Source of the DNA: Elusimicrobiota bacterium
GTDB taxonomy: Bacteria; Elusimicrobiota; Elusimicrobia; UBA1565; UBA9628
DNA: 64,000 bases
NCBI GenBank assembly: GCA_023213235.1
Contig: CP096137.1
Location: 1,375,587-1,439,586, forward strand
Reading direction: 5' to 3'
Under the pieces are notes generated by a model. That model did not search any database, was not told the origin of the DNA, and saw only the letters and a list, made by a program, of their open reading frames with translations. Positions 19,570 to 27,968 of the stretch are shown in pieces; position 1 is the stretch's first letter; each line of letters begins with the position of its first letter. Position numbers and translations under genes: made by a program.

Positions 19570-21164
19570 CGGCGACGCAGGCGGCCGACATCGGCTCGCG
19601 CCTGCTCGACAACGCCAAGCGCCTGGGCAAGCAGCCCGCGCTGATCCAGCGGGACAAGGTCACGACGTACGAGGAGCTCGGAAAGGACGTCGAGCTGCTC
19701 GCGCAGGGATTCCTGCGGGCCGGCCTGCAGAGGAACCAGCGCGCGGCCGTGCTGATTCCGCCGTCGCGGGACTTTTTCTCGACGGCCTTCGCGCTGTTCC
19801 GCTCCGGCGTGACGCCCGTGCTCATCGACCCGGGGATCGGGTTCTCCAATTTGGGCCGCTGCCTCGGGGAGGCGGAGCCGGACGCGTTCGTCGGCTCGGC
19901 CAAGGCGCACATCGCGCGGGCCGGGGCGGGCTGGGCGCCGAGCGCCAGGCTCAAGATCGTGGCGGGAGGGCCGTCGCTCGGCCTGCCCACGCTCGAGACC
20001 ATGCGCGAGATCGGGGCCGGGCGGACCTTGCCCCTGCCGGAGCTCTCGCCCGAGACGCGGGCGGCGATTCTCTTCACGTCGGGCAGCACGGGCGCCCCGA
20101 AGGGCGCGGTATACGAGCACTCGATGTTCTCCGCGCAGGTGGACCAGCTCCGCTCCCTGTTCGACATCAAGGAGGGCGAAGTCTCGCTCGCCACCTTCCC
20201 GCTGTTCGCGATCTTCGACCTGGCGCTCGGGCAGACCGTGATCCTGCCCGACATGGACTTCACGCGGCCCGGCATGGTCGACCCGATGGCGATCGTTGAG
20301 CCCGTCCAGAAGCATGCCGTGACCCAGCTGTTCGGCTCGCCCGCCTTGATCGACCGCGTCGGGCGCTTCGGCGCGCGTCACGGGATCGCGCTGCCGAGTC
20401 TGAGGCGCGTGATGAGCGCGGGGGCGCCGGTGCCGGCGAAGGTGATGGAGACGTTCGCCAAGATGCTGAGCCCGGAGACGCCGATCTACACTCCCTATGG
20501 CGCGACCGAGGCGCTGCCCGTGGCGCTCACGAACTCCAACGAGATCCTGCGCGAGACCGCCAAGGAAACGGCGAAAGGCAAGGGAATCTGCGTGGGGCGG
20601 CCGGTTCCGGGAATAAAAGCGGAGGTGATCCGGATCGAGGACGGGCCGATCAAGACCTGGTCCGACGAGCTCAAGCTTCCTGTCGGACAAGTCGGCGAGA
20701 TCGTCGTCCAGGGGCCCGTGGTCACGGGGGAATATTTCCGGCGCGTGGATGATATGGCCAAGGCCAAAATCGGAGACGGCAAGACCTTCTGGCACCGCAT
20801 GGGCGACCTCGGCTATTTCGACGACCAGGGCCGCCTGTGGTTCTGCGGCCGCAAGGCGCACCGCGTCCGGACCGAGAAGGGGACTTTGTACACGATCTGC
20901 GTCGAGCAGGCGTACAACGTCCACCCCGCGGTCAAGCGCACGGCGCTCGTGGGGGCGGGCATGATCCCGGTTCTGTGCGTCGAGCTCGAGCCCGGAAACA
21001 TCCCGAGTGAATCCTTGAAGGCGGAGCTGCTGTCTCTGCCGAACGCGTGCGCCGAGGTGAAGGACCTGCTGTTCCACCCCGCGTTCCCGGTCGACACGCG
21101 GCACAACGCGAAGATCAACCGCGAGGCCCTCGCCGTCTGGGCGGCCAAGGAGCTCGGCGCGTGA
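19566..21164 (+). CDS. oleC: OleC-type beta-lactone synthetase (AMP-forming ligase family)
   Basis: 532 residues from GTG 19566, overlapping the oleB stop. This is an ANL-superfamily adenylating enzyme: P-loop-like FTSGSTGAPKGA (near 20075), YTPYGATEALP (near 20487), and a short C-terminal lid region with RVRTEKG. OleC activates the 2-alkyl-3-hydroxy acid with ATP and closes it to a beta-lactone. The Gly-Ala-Thr-Glu sequence at the adenylation motif and the gene order separate it from ordinary acyl-CoA ligases. The stop overlaps oleD (GTGA). Confidence 0.92.
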   Translation: MTATQAADIGSRLLDNAKRLGKQPALIQRDKVTTYEELGKDVELLAQGFLRAGLQRNQRAAVLIPPSRDFFSTAFALFRSGVTPVLIDPGIGFSNLGRCLGEAEPDAFVGSAKAHIARAGAGWAPSARLKIVAGGPSLGLPTLETMREIGAGRTLPLPELSPETRAAILFTSGSTGAPKGAVYEHSMFSAQVDQLRSLFDIKEGEVSLATFPLFAIFDLALGQTVILPDMDFTRPGMVDPMAIVEPVQKHAVTQLFGSPALIDRVGRFGARHGIALPSLRRVMSAGAPVPAKVMETFAKMLSPETPIYTPYGATEALPVALTNSNEILRETAKETAKGKGICVGRPVPGIKAEVIRIEDGPIKTWSDELKLPVGQVGEIVVQGPVVTGEYFRRVDDMAKAKIGDGKTFWHRMGDLGYFDDQGRLWFCGRKAHRVRTEKGTLYTICVEQAYNVHPAVKRTALVGAGMIPVLCVELEPGNIPSESLKAELLSLPNACAEVKDLLFHPAFPVDTRHNAKINREALAVWAAKELGA

Positions 21165-22162
21165 GGGCGCTCGTCACGGGCGGCGGCGGGTTCATGGGGG
21201 CCGCCCTCGCTCGAAAACTGCGCGAGAGGGGCGACGAGGTGCGCGTGTTCGGGCGCGGCTCGTACGCCGATCTCGAGGCGGTCGGCATCGATTGCGCGAA
21301 GGGCGACATCACCGATTTCGACGCGGTCAACGCCGCCTGCGAGGGGCGCGACGTCGTGTTCCACGCCGCCGCCAAGGTCGGGCTGTGGGGGAAGTACGAG
21401 GATTTCGAGGCCGTCAACGTCGGCGGGACCAAGAACGTGATCCAGGCCTGCCTGCGCAACCGCGTGACCAAGCTCGTGTTCACGGGCTCGCCGTCGGTCG
21501 TGTTCCACGGCGGGGACGTCGACGGCGTCGACGAGAGCGCGCCGTACCCCGAGCATTTCGACTCGTTCTACTCGAGGACGAAGGCGGAGGCCGAACGCAT
21601 CGCGCTCGCGGCCAACCACGAGCGGCTCGCCACGGTATCCCTGCGCCCGCACTTCATCTGGGGCCCCGGCGACCGCAACCTGCTGCCGCGCGTGGTGGCC
21701 AAGCAGAGGGCCGGGCGCCTGTACCGCATCGGCGACGACAACAAGCTCATCGACACGATCTACATCGACGACTGCGTGGAGGCCCACGTCCTGGCCGCGA
21801 TCCAGCTCTCGCCGATCTCGGAGATCGCCGGCAAGGCGTACTTCCTGTCCGGCGACGATCCGCGCCCTTTCTGGGAGATCGTCGACCGCATGCTGGGCGC
21901 GGCGGGCCTTCCGCCGGTCAAGAAGCGCATGCCCAAGAGCCTCGCCTACGCCCTGGCCGCGGCGTGCGAGGGGATTTGGCGGACCTTGGGGCTGTCGTCC
22001 GAGCCGCCCCTGACCAAGTTCCTCGTGGACGCCTTCACCACCGCGCATTGGTTCGACGTCTCGGCCGCGAAGCGCGAGCTGGGCTGGAGGCCCAAGGTGA
22101 AAATCGAGGACGGAATGGCCCGCGTCGCCCACTGGATCAAGGCCGGTGGAATTAATGCTTAA
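21161..22162 (+). CDS. oleD: OleD-type 2-alkyl-3-ketoacid reductase (extended SDR)
   Basis: 333 residues from GTG 21161. The N-terminal nucleotide-binding motif is VTGGGGFMGAAL; the catalytic Tyr and Lys are in FYSRTKAE (near 21570) and the Ser in GSPSVVF. The 3-beta-HSD-like fold is the one used by OleD, which reduces the OleA product with NADPH before OleC. It is the last gene of the pfa-ole cluster; the stop lies inside the first copy of a 22-bp direct repeat. Confidence 0.92.
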   Translation: MRALVTGGGGFMGAALARKLRERGDEVRVFGRGSYADLEAVGIDCAKGDITDFDAVNAACEGRDVVFHAAAKVGLWGKYEDFEAVNVGGTKNVIQACLRNRVTKLVFTGSPSVVFHGGDVDGVDESAPYPEHFDSFYSRTKAEAERIALAANHERLATVSLRPHFIWGPGDRNLLPRVVAKQRAGRLYRIGDDNKLIDTIYIDDCVEAHVLAAIQLSPISEIAGKAYFLSGDDPRPFWEIVDRMLGAAGLPPVKKRMPKSLAYALAAACEGIWRTLGLSSEPPLTKFLVDAFTTAHWFDVSAAKRELGWRPKVKIEDGMARVAHWIKAGGINA

Positions 22163-22243
22163 CGTCTAAAGCCTGGCACCATCTCCGTCTAGAGGGAAAT
22201 TTCGGCCTTAAACCGGATGATCTTAACGTCTTAAGCCTGGCAC
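22158..22243 (+). repeat. 22-bp direct repeat after oleD
   Basis: Two copies, 22158-22179 and 22222-22243, 64 bp apart and differing at one position (TTAACGTCTAAAGCC against TTAACGTCTTAAGCC, then TGGCAC). The first copy contains the oleD stop codon. The end of the unit is the reverse complement of the GTGCCAGGC core of the 30-bp repeats at 11737 and 43389. Confidence 0.7.
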
Positions 22244-22271
22244 TCCCTAGGCCGATTAGGCCCGGGTCCCG

Positions 22272-22287
22272 TAGGCCAAACGGCCTA
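22272..22287 (+). other. Short hairpin between oleD and the amidase gene
   Basis: TAGGCC, loop AAAC, GGCCTA. It has no T run, so it is a weak terminator candidate for the pfa-ole cluster. Apart from this and the direct repeat the 159-base gap holds only the amidase promoter. Confidence 0.4.
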
Positions 22288-22309
22288 TAGTCGTCTCCGG
22301 GAAATCCTA

Positions 22310-22315
22310 TAAACT
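22310..22315 (+). promoter_or_regulatory. -10 box of the amidase gene (TAAACT)
   Basis: TAAACT ends six bases before ATG 22322, the same spacing as at many other genes in this window, so the transcript would be leaderless or nearly so. Confidence 0.45.
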
Positions 22316-22321
22316 CCGGGC

Positions 22322-23404
22322 ATGAGACGACTGACCGCCGCCGCCGTCGCCCTGGCCCTGCCCCTGGCCTCGGGCTGCGACCCGAACCAGCAGCAGCAGA
22401 CCTCCACGAAGCGCGACGAGGCTCCCGCCCGCCGCGCGGCCGAGCGCAACGAACGCGCGGGCCGCGAGCTCATGGCCTACGCGCCCGCGACCGACTTCAC
22501 CGGCGCCGCGCCCGAAACCGCCGCCGACCGGCTCGGCGCGATGTTCGACGGCAACGGGGTCCGGGACGCCGTCGCCGACCCGCGCCTGATTTCCGTCGCC
22601 CACCGCACCGGCCCGGACGGCCGCAAGCGCATCCCTTATACGGCCGCCTCGAGCGAGCGCCGTCCCGTGGGCGGCGTGGTGCCTCCCTTGCCGGACGACT
22701 ATGACTACTCCAAGAGCGGCGCGACGCCGGGGACCGCCGCGGGCGCCGGCGAGACCTTGCTCGGCTTCGCCCGGTTCCAGCTCGAGCAGAAGTTCGCCAC
22801 GGTCGCCCCGATCATGAGCCGCGCCGGCTGGAAGGCGGCCCCGCGCAAGGGCTCCAACGTCGAGCAGACTCCCTACCGCGTGACGGTCCACCACACCCAG
22901 GGCCATCGCCCGATGAGCGAGGCCGAGGCCGCCAAGAGCGTGAAGGGCACGCAGTGGTACCACATGGTCGGCCGCGGCAAGGAGGGGAAGGACAACTTCT
23001 CCGACATCGGCTACCACTTCCTGATCGCCGGCGACGGGCGCGTCATCGAGGGCCGCAAGGCCGAGTACCTCGGCGCGCACGCCGGGAACGCCAACCGCGG
23101 CAACATCGGCGTCGCGATGATGGGCGACTTCAACAAGCTCCGCCCCACCGACGCTCAGGTCGAGAGCCTGACGCGCCTGGTCACCTTCCTGTCGGTGAAG
23201 TACAAGAAGGACCCCGCGTCCAAGGGCTTTCTCGAGGGCCACCAGCACTACAACAGCACCGACTGCCCCGGCCTGCACATGATGGAGATCCTCGACTCCC
23301 TGCGGCGCAAGATCGACCGCGAGAACGAGATGATCATGGCCGGCGACCGCCTCGGCACCGCCGACGGCGACTTCCAGCCGCTGGCCGTCGTCACGAACGC
23401 GTGA
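22322..23404 (+). CDS. N-acetylmuramoyl-L-alanine amidase lipoprotein (amidase_2/PGRP fold)
   Basis: 360 residues with lipoprotein signal (LALPLASGC). Residues about 170-335 form the zinc amidase/peptidoglycan-recognition fold: first His ligand in RVTVHHTQG (near 22885), the WYHMVG and IGYHFLI core, and second His with Cys in GHQHYNSTDCPG (near 23240). It should cleave the amide between MurNAc and L-Ala in peptidoglycan, anchored at the membrane. An unstructured region of about 130 residues links anchor and enzyme. The stop overlaps the GTG of the FKBP gene, so the two are co-transcribed. Confidence 0.9.
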   Translation: MRRLTAAAVALALPLASGCDPNQQQQTSTKRDEAPARRAAERNERAGRELMAYAPATDFTGAAPETAADRLGAMFDGNGVRDAVADPRLISVAHRTGPDGRKRIPYTAASSERRPVGGVVPPLPDDYDYSKSGATPGTAAGAGETLLGFARFQLEQKFATVAPIMSRAGWKAAPRKGSNVEQTPYRVTVHHTQGHRPMSEAEAAKSVKGTQWYHMVGRGKEGKDNFSDIGYHFLIAGDGRVIEGRKAEYLGAHAGNANRGNIGVAMMGDFNKLRPTDAQVESLTRLVTFLSVKYKKDPASKGFLEGHQHYNSTDCPGLHMMEILDSLRRKIDRENEMIMAGDRLGTADGDFQPLAVVTNA

Positions 23405-23871
23405 GGCGCGGGGCGCTCGCGGCCCTGCTCGCGCTCGCCGGCTGCGCGCGAAGCGCCGGGCCCGACTCCACCGTCGCGCTCGAGTACGAGCTGTCCTCCG
23501 GCGGCGCCCTGATCGAGGCGAGCCCCAAGGACGAGCCGCTCGTCGTGACGCTCGGCACGGGCGGCCTTCCCGAGGCCGTCGAGGCCGGACTGGTCGGCCT
23601 CAAGCCCGGGGCGGAAAGGATCCTCGACCTCCCGGCGGAGAAGGCCTTCGGCGCCTACGACGCCGCCAAGGTGAAGGCGGTCCCGCTGGGCGCGTTCGGC
23701 GAGATGGCCAAGGGCCTCAAGCCCGGCTCGACCGTGGCGGGCACCCAGAACGGCCGCGCGGCCGAGGGGCGCGTCGTAAAGATCGAAGGCGGGGCCGCGA
23801 CGCTCGACTTCAACCATCCCCTGGCGGGGAAGGCCCTGCGTTACCGTCTCAAAATACTCGCCGTTCGCTGA
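23401..23871 (+). CDS. FKBP-type peptidyl-prolyl isomerase lipoprotein (SlyD-like)
   Basis: 156 residues from GTG 23401 overlapping the amidase stop. A short lipoprotein signal (ALLALAGC) is followed by the two-part FKBP/SlyD pattern: VALEYELSSGGALIEASPKDEPLVV, GLPEAVEAGLVGLKPGAERIL, then FNHPLAGKALRYRLKIL. FKBP proteins of this type speed proline isomerisation and act as folding helpers; the lipobox places this one outside the cytoplasm. It may serve the exported proteins of the neighbourhood. Confidence 0.88.
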   Translation: MRRGALAALLALAGCARSAGPDSTVALEYELSSGGALIEASPKDEPLVVTLGTGGLPEAVEAGLVGLKPGAERILDLPAEKAFGAYDAAKVKAVPLGAFGEMAKGLKPGSTVAGTQNGRAAEGRVVKIEGGAATLDFNHPLAGKALRYRLKILAVR

Positions 23872-23881
23872 TACCGTCGTA

Positions 23882-23910
23882 TTGACGGTCAGCGGTGTCC
23901 GCCCTATACT
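23882..23910 (+). promoter_or_regulatory. Sigma-70-like promoter of the YcxB-like gene
   Basis: TTGACG (23882-23887), 17-bp spacer, TATACT (23905-23910). The -10 box ends six bases before GTG 23917, so the transcript should begin at or next to the start codon. Confidence 0.7.
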
Positions 23911-23916
23911 CCTCGG

Positions 23917-24458
23917 GTGGAATCTCCGCCGATTCGTTGCGTCGTTCCTTTTGACCCCTGGGATTACGCGCTGTGCACGAGGCCCCTTATGAGGGGAACG
24001 GTCTTGAAGGTCGTCGCCATTATGGGAGGCGTATACCTTCTCGCCCTCGCCTACGGCTACTATCATGATCGGACGCCCCACTGGTCGGAGCCGGCCGCGA
24101 TGATTTTTTCTTCGCTCTATGGGGCGGCCTCTTGACCAATCGTTGGTATCTCGCGCGGGGCATTCGAAAGGCTCACGCGCATAATCCGGACGCCCTGGCG
24201 ATGAGTTGGGAGATCGACGCAACGAGCCTGCGCTATCAGTCGCAGTCCGCCAGCGGCTCTCTGGAGTGGCACTCCTTGATGCGAATTGTGCGGATACCTG
24301 AGGGCATCTTAATGATGCCTCAGTCCGCAGTTTCTTACTGGCTCCCGAACGCGGGGTTCGCGCCGGGCGACCTCGAGCGGTTCGCGGGGACGGCGCGGGA
24401 AAAATGCCGTCGGTACCAGGACCTCAGCGGCTCGAGATTCCCCGTCGTATGGCCTTGA
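23917..24458 (+). CDS. YcxB-like membrane protein (one probable sequencing frameshift)
   Basis: The raw sequence gives two short frames that overlap at a stop (24133-24135). Adding one G to the G run at 24121-24124 joins them into one protein of about 180 residues ([13 protein letters not shown] at the join). The N-terminal part has one clear membrane segment ([18 protein letters not shown]) and a weaker one ([12 protein letters not shown]). The C-terminal part has the YcxB-like pattern ([33 protein letters not shown]). The family is widespread and of unknown function. GTG start, chosen because it sits six bases after the -10 box. Confidence 0.65.
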
Positions 24459-24468
24459 TCCGCCGCGG

Positions 24469-25392
24469 CTAGGCGTGCTTCTTGCGCGCGGCGATCGAGG
24501 CGACGATCGACAGGACGAGCACGCCGCCGATGACGAGCAGCGAGTGGCCCGTCGAGACGTGGTACCAGTCCTTGGCGATCATCTTGACGCCGACGAAGAC
24601 CAGCACGGCCGACACGCCCGTCTTGAGGTACTTGAACTCCGACATCGAGCCCGCGAGCAGGAAGTACATGGAGCGCAGGCCCATGACCGCGAAGATGTTC
24701 GAGGTGTAGACGACGAAGAGGTCCGAGGACACGCCGAGCGCCGCGGGGATGGAGTCGACCGCGAAGATCAGGTCGGTGCCCTCGATGACGACGAGCGCGG
24801 CGAACAGCGGCGTCGCGTGCAGGACGCCGTCGATGCGCGTGAAGAACTTGTGGCCGTGCAGGCCCTGGGTGACGGGCAGGAACTTGTGGAGGAGCTTCAG
24901 GGCCGGGTTCTTCGCGGGGTCCATCTGCTCGTCGCCGGAGAACAGCATCTTGGCGCCCGTGAAGACGAGGATCGCGCCGAAGACGTAGAACATCATGTGA
25001 GACGCCTCGAGCAGGGACAGGCCCGCGAAGATGAAGATGAAGCGCATCGCGATCGCGCCCAGGATGCCCCAGTGCAGGACGCGCGGCTGCTCCTCGGGCC
25101 CGATGCCGAAGAACGTGAAGACGAGGATGAATACGAACAAATTGTCGACGGACAGCGATTGCTCCAGGATGTAGGCCGAGACGAACTGGAAGGCCTTGTC
25201 GTGGCCGTAGACGAAGTAGACCGCCAGGGCGAACGCCGCGGCCAGGGCCCACCAGATGCCGACCATCACGCCGGCCTCGCGCACGCTCATGACGTGGGCC
25301 TTCTTGTTGAAGATGCCCAGGTCGAGAACCATCATGACGCCCATGACGGCGACGAAGCCCGCCCACAACCACGTGATAGGAGTGACGCTCAT
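24469..25392 (-). CDS. terC: TerC/Alx family integral membrane protein
   Basis: 307 residues with about nine hydrophobic segments. Family signatures: [17 protein letters not shown], and [21 protein letters not shown] with conserved acidic residues inside membrane helices. TerC/Alx proteins are linked to tellurite resistance and, in E. coli and Bacillus, to manganese export during metalation of exported enzymes. It is divergently transcribed from RNase HI with only 27 bases between starts, so their promoters must overlap (TAGAAT on the minus strand, nine bases before this ATG). Confidence 0.92.
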   Translation of the reverse strand: MSVTPITWLWAGFVAVMGVMMVLDLGIFNKKAHVMSVREAGVMVGIWWALAAAFALAVYFVYGHDKAFQFVSAYILEQSLSVDNLFVFILVFTFFGIGPEEQPRVLHWGILGAIAMRFIFIFAGLSLLEASHMMFYVFGAILVFTGAKMLFSGDEQMDPAKNPALKLLHKFLPVTQGLHGHKFFTRIDGVLHATPLFAALVVIEGTDLIFAVDSIPAALGVSSDLFVVYTSNIFAVMGLRSMYFLLAGSMSEFKYLKTGVSAVLVFVGVKMIAKDWYHVSTGHSLLVIGGVLVLSIVASIAARKKHA

Positions 25393-25419
25393 TGGTCGGA
25401 AATTCTACCATTAGAGGCG

Positions 25420-26132
25420 ATGATCCTGATATTCACCGACGGCGCGTGCTCCGGCAATCCCGGACCCGGAGGCTGGGCGTGCGTGATCGCCACGCCGGAC
25501 GGCAAGGTCCTCGAGCGCGCGGGCCGCGACGAGCCGACGACCAACAACAAGATGGAGCTCGGCGCCGTCATCGCCGGGCTGCGCGCCGTCGAGGCCATGC
25601 CCGGCGTCGTGGTCGTGCACACGGACTCGACCTACGTCATCGAGGGGATCACGAAGTGGATCGTCGGCTGGAAGCGCCGGGGCTGGACGACGGCCGCCGG
25701 CGAGCCCGTCAAGAACGAGGCCCTGTGGCGCGCGCTCGAGGCGCTCGTCGTCGCGCGCGGGCGCGGGGGCGTCGAGTGGCGCTGGGTGAAGGGCCACTCC
25801 GGCCACGACGCCAACGAGCGCTGCGACGAGCTCGCGGTCTGCGCCGCGAAGCGGCGGCCGTACGACCTTTACGAGGGGCCGTTGATGAACTACCCGTACG
25901 GCTCGCTGCTGCCCTCCGAGAAGAAGGCCCTGCCCGTCCGGCCGAAGGCGGGGAGCGGAAGGACGCAGACACCCGCCCCGTCTCGTACTTGAGTTATCTC
26001 GACGGCAAGCTGATGCGCCACGAGACTTGGAAGGAGTGCGAGGCTCGCGTGAAAGGCACGCCCGCTAAGTTCAAGAAAGTGCGTTCGCAGGAAGAAGCCG
26101 ACGCGGCTCTCAAGTCCTGGGGCGCGGATTAG
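25420..26132 (+). CDS. rnhA: Ribonuclease HI with extra C-terminal domain (one probable sequencing frameshift)
   Basis: About 237 residues after correction. The catalytic carboxylates are all present: Asp in [15 protein letters not shown], Glu in NNKMELGAV, Asp in [11 protein letters not shown] and Asp in NERCDELA. It degrades the RNA of RNA-DNA hybrids. A C-terminal extension ([20 protein letters not shown], then GTPAKFKKV) lies in another frame; one G added near 25961 joins it. The extension resembles small nucleic-acid-binding modules (viroplasmin-like) attached to some RNases H. The ATG is 27 bases from the divergent terC start. Confidence 0.88.
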
Positions 26133-26143
26133 GCCAGAAACGA

Positions 26144-26178
26144 AAAGGGCCCGGGGAGACGTTCTCCCCGGGCCCTTT
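26144..26178. terminator. Bidirectional terminator between rnhA and the convergent gene
   Basis: A perfect 16-bp stem (AAAGGGCCCGGGGAGA, loop CGT, and its complement), flanked by A's on the left and T-rich sequence on the right. It lies between two convergent genes and can end both transcripts. Confidence 0.85.
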
Positions 26179-26189
26179 CTGCTTAAGGC

Positions 26190-27954
26190 TCAGTAAGCGA
26201 CGTCGTTGCCCCGGCCGCGGTTCATCGTCGCGCCCGTGCTGATGCGGCTGTTGACGCGGGAGAAGCTCCACGACTCGATGAACACGCTCTGGCTCACGAA
26301 GTTGGCCGGCTTAGGCCCGTTGGAGGCCGCCGTGAGGTCCGTGACGTTCTGAGGCGTCCCCGCGTCGGCGAGGACGTCGATCGGCGCGTTGTGAACGATG
26401 GTGTCGGTGCGGCGCTCGTTCCAGCCCCAGAGCCGGCCCTTCTCCTTCCAGATCACGCGGCGCACGATCTTCGCCGTGACGCGCAAGGTCTCGCCCTGGT
26501 AGAAGGACGCGCGGTCGTCGTTGATCACGAGCTCGACCTTGCCCGCGTTGACGCGCAGGAAGGCCTGGACCTTGTCGGCCTCGGGGGCTTTGAGGATCTT
26601 CGGCCCCGCGATGAAGGTCAGGGACTCGCTGCCCGCGCGCTGGTTGTCGGTGCGGATCGCGTAGTTGTACGACGCGCCGGAGAAGTCGTAGCGCGGCTGC
26701 CCCTGCCCGTCGTACTTGACGCGGACGACGTCCGACTCCCACGGCAGGTCCGAGCCGCCGGCCTGGCTCATGTCGAAGGAGACGTGCGACGTGTAGACGC
26801 GCGGCTGGCCGTACTCGCGCGGGAGGCGGATGCAGCTCGCCTTGTAGTGGTCGAAGCGCTCCTCCCAATGCGAGCCGTTGAAGCCGCCCTGAACCCAGTC
26901 GTAGCGGTACACGGCCTGGTAGTAGCACTCCTTGGCCTCGCGGTAGGTCTGGCTCGTCAGGGTGTTGGTGTGGAGCTGATTCTGGTTCGCCGCCGTGCGC
27001 TTGATCACGGCGACGTCCTCGGTGCGCGTCCAGTTCGTGACGAAGGTGTCGCGCCAGCGGTACCAGCCGCTGTAATAGTAGAACCGGTCCGGGCTGCTCG
27101 TGTCCTTGTACGGCCGGTCGTAGCCGTGCGGAAGGCCCGTCCACCAGTTGTAGTGGTCGAAGTCGGTGTTCCACCAGTTCGGCGCGGGCGGCGGGAACGA
27201 GCTGCGCCAGACGGGCGCGGGCCGCGACGGCGGCGTCGTGCTCGGCGGGTTGCCGCCCGGGGTGTTGCCCGAGCCCGGAGGGCCCGTGCGCGGAGGCTGC
27301 TGGCCGCCGCTGCCGGGGGCCGCCCTGGCCGCCGCGGGGTTCCTGCCGCTCGCCGCCCGAGCCGGGAGGACCGCCGGAGCCGGGAGGGCCGTTCTGCTGG
27401 CCGCGGCGGACGGTGTCCTGGTCGGCGCCGCCGGAGCCGGGAGGGCCCTGGACGAGACGGAGCTTGGCGCCGCCCGCGGCCGGGACGTCGGCGACCGCGT
27501 CGCGCAGGACGCCGCCTTCCTCGGTCGCCCAGGCGCGGACGTCCGCGCCGGAGACGGAGCCGCTCCGGACGAGGCCGGCGTCGAAGTTCGGAACGACCGC
27601 GGAGGCCTTGAGGCGCTCCGCGGAGGCCGCGAGCTCGGCTTCCTCGGCCTTGACCGCGACCGCCGGCCGGACGGCCGCGATGACGGGGAGCGCGCGGACC
27701 GGCTTGGCGACGATCGCGTGGCCGAGGTACGTGCCTTTCGGGAAAAGCTCCTTCTCGAGCGACGCGCGGACGGAGTCGGACACGTCCGCGAGGACGAGGC
27801 CGCCGAGGGCGGCCTCGCAGCGGAGCTTCTCCGACGTGAGCTTCGCGGCCTCGGCCCGCAGGGTCGCGCAGGCGTCGGCGGCGCTGACCTGGGCCCGCGC
27901 GGGGACCGTGGCCAGGGCGAGGATGAGAGCGGCGGCGGCGTTCATGATAGTCAT
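26190..27954 (-). CDS. Secreted protein with Gly/Pro-rich repeat linker (two probable sequencing frameshifts)
   Basis: About 588 residues after correction. It has a signal peptide (AAAALILALATVPARAQ). Residues about 25-170 are Ala-rich; a linker with GPPGSGG units follows, then a C-terminal domain of about 350 residues rich in Trp and Tyr (NWWNTDFDHYNWWTGLPHGY, YYYSGWYRWRDTF). The frame changes near 27313-27319, where one C and one G seem to be missing from adjacent runs. Restoring both gives another GPPGSGG unit. The start has GGGAG just upstream. I do not recognise the family. It follows the next secreted gene by 14 bases, so the two form an operon. Confidence 0.72.
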
Positions 27955-27968
27955 GGTGTCTCCCGAGG

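Noticed and set aside
24132..24458. A separate gene starting at TTG 24132
   Set aside because: It is better explained as the second half of the YcxB-like gene after one lost G at 24121-24124.
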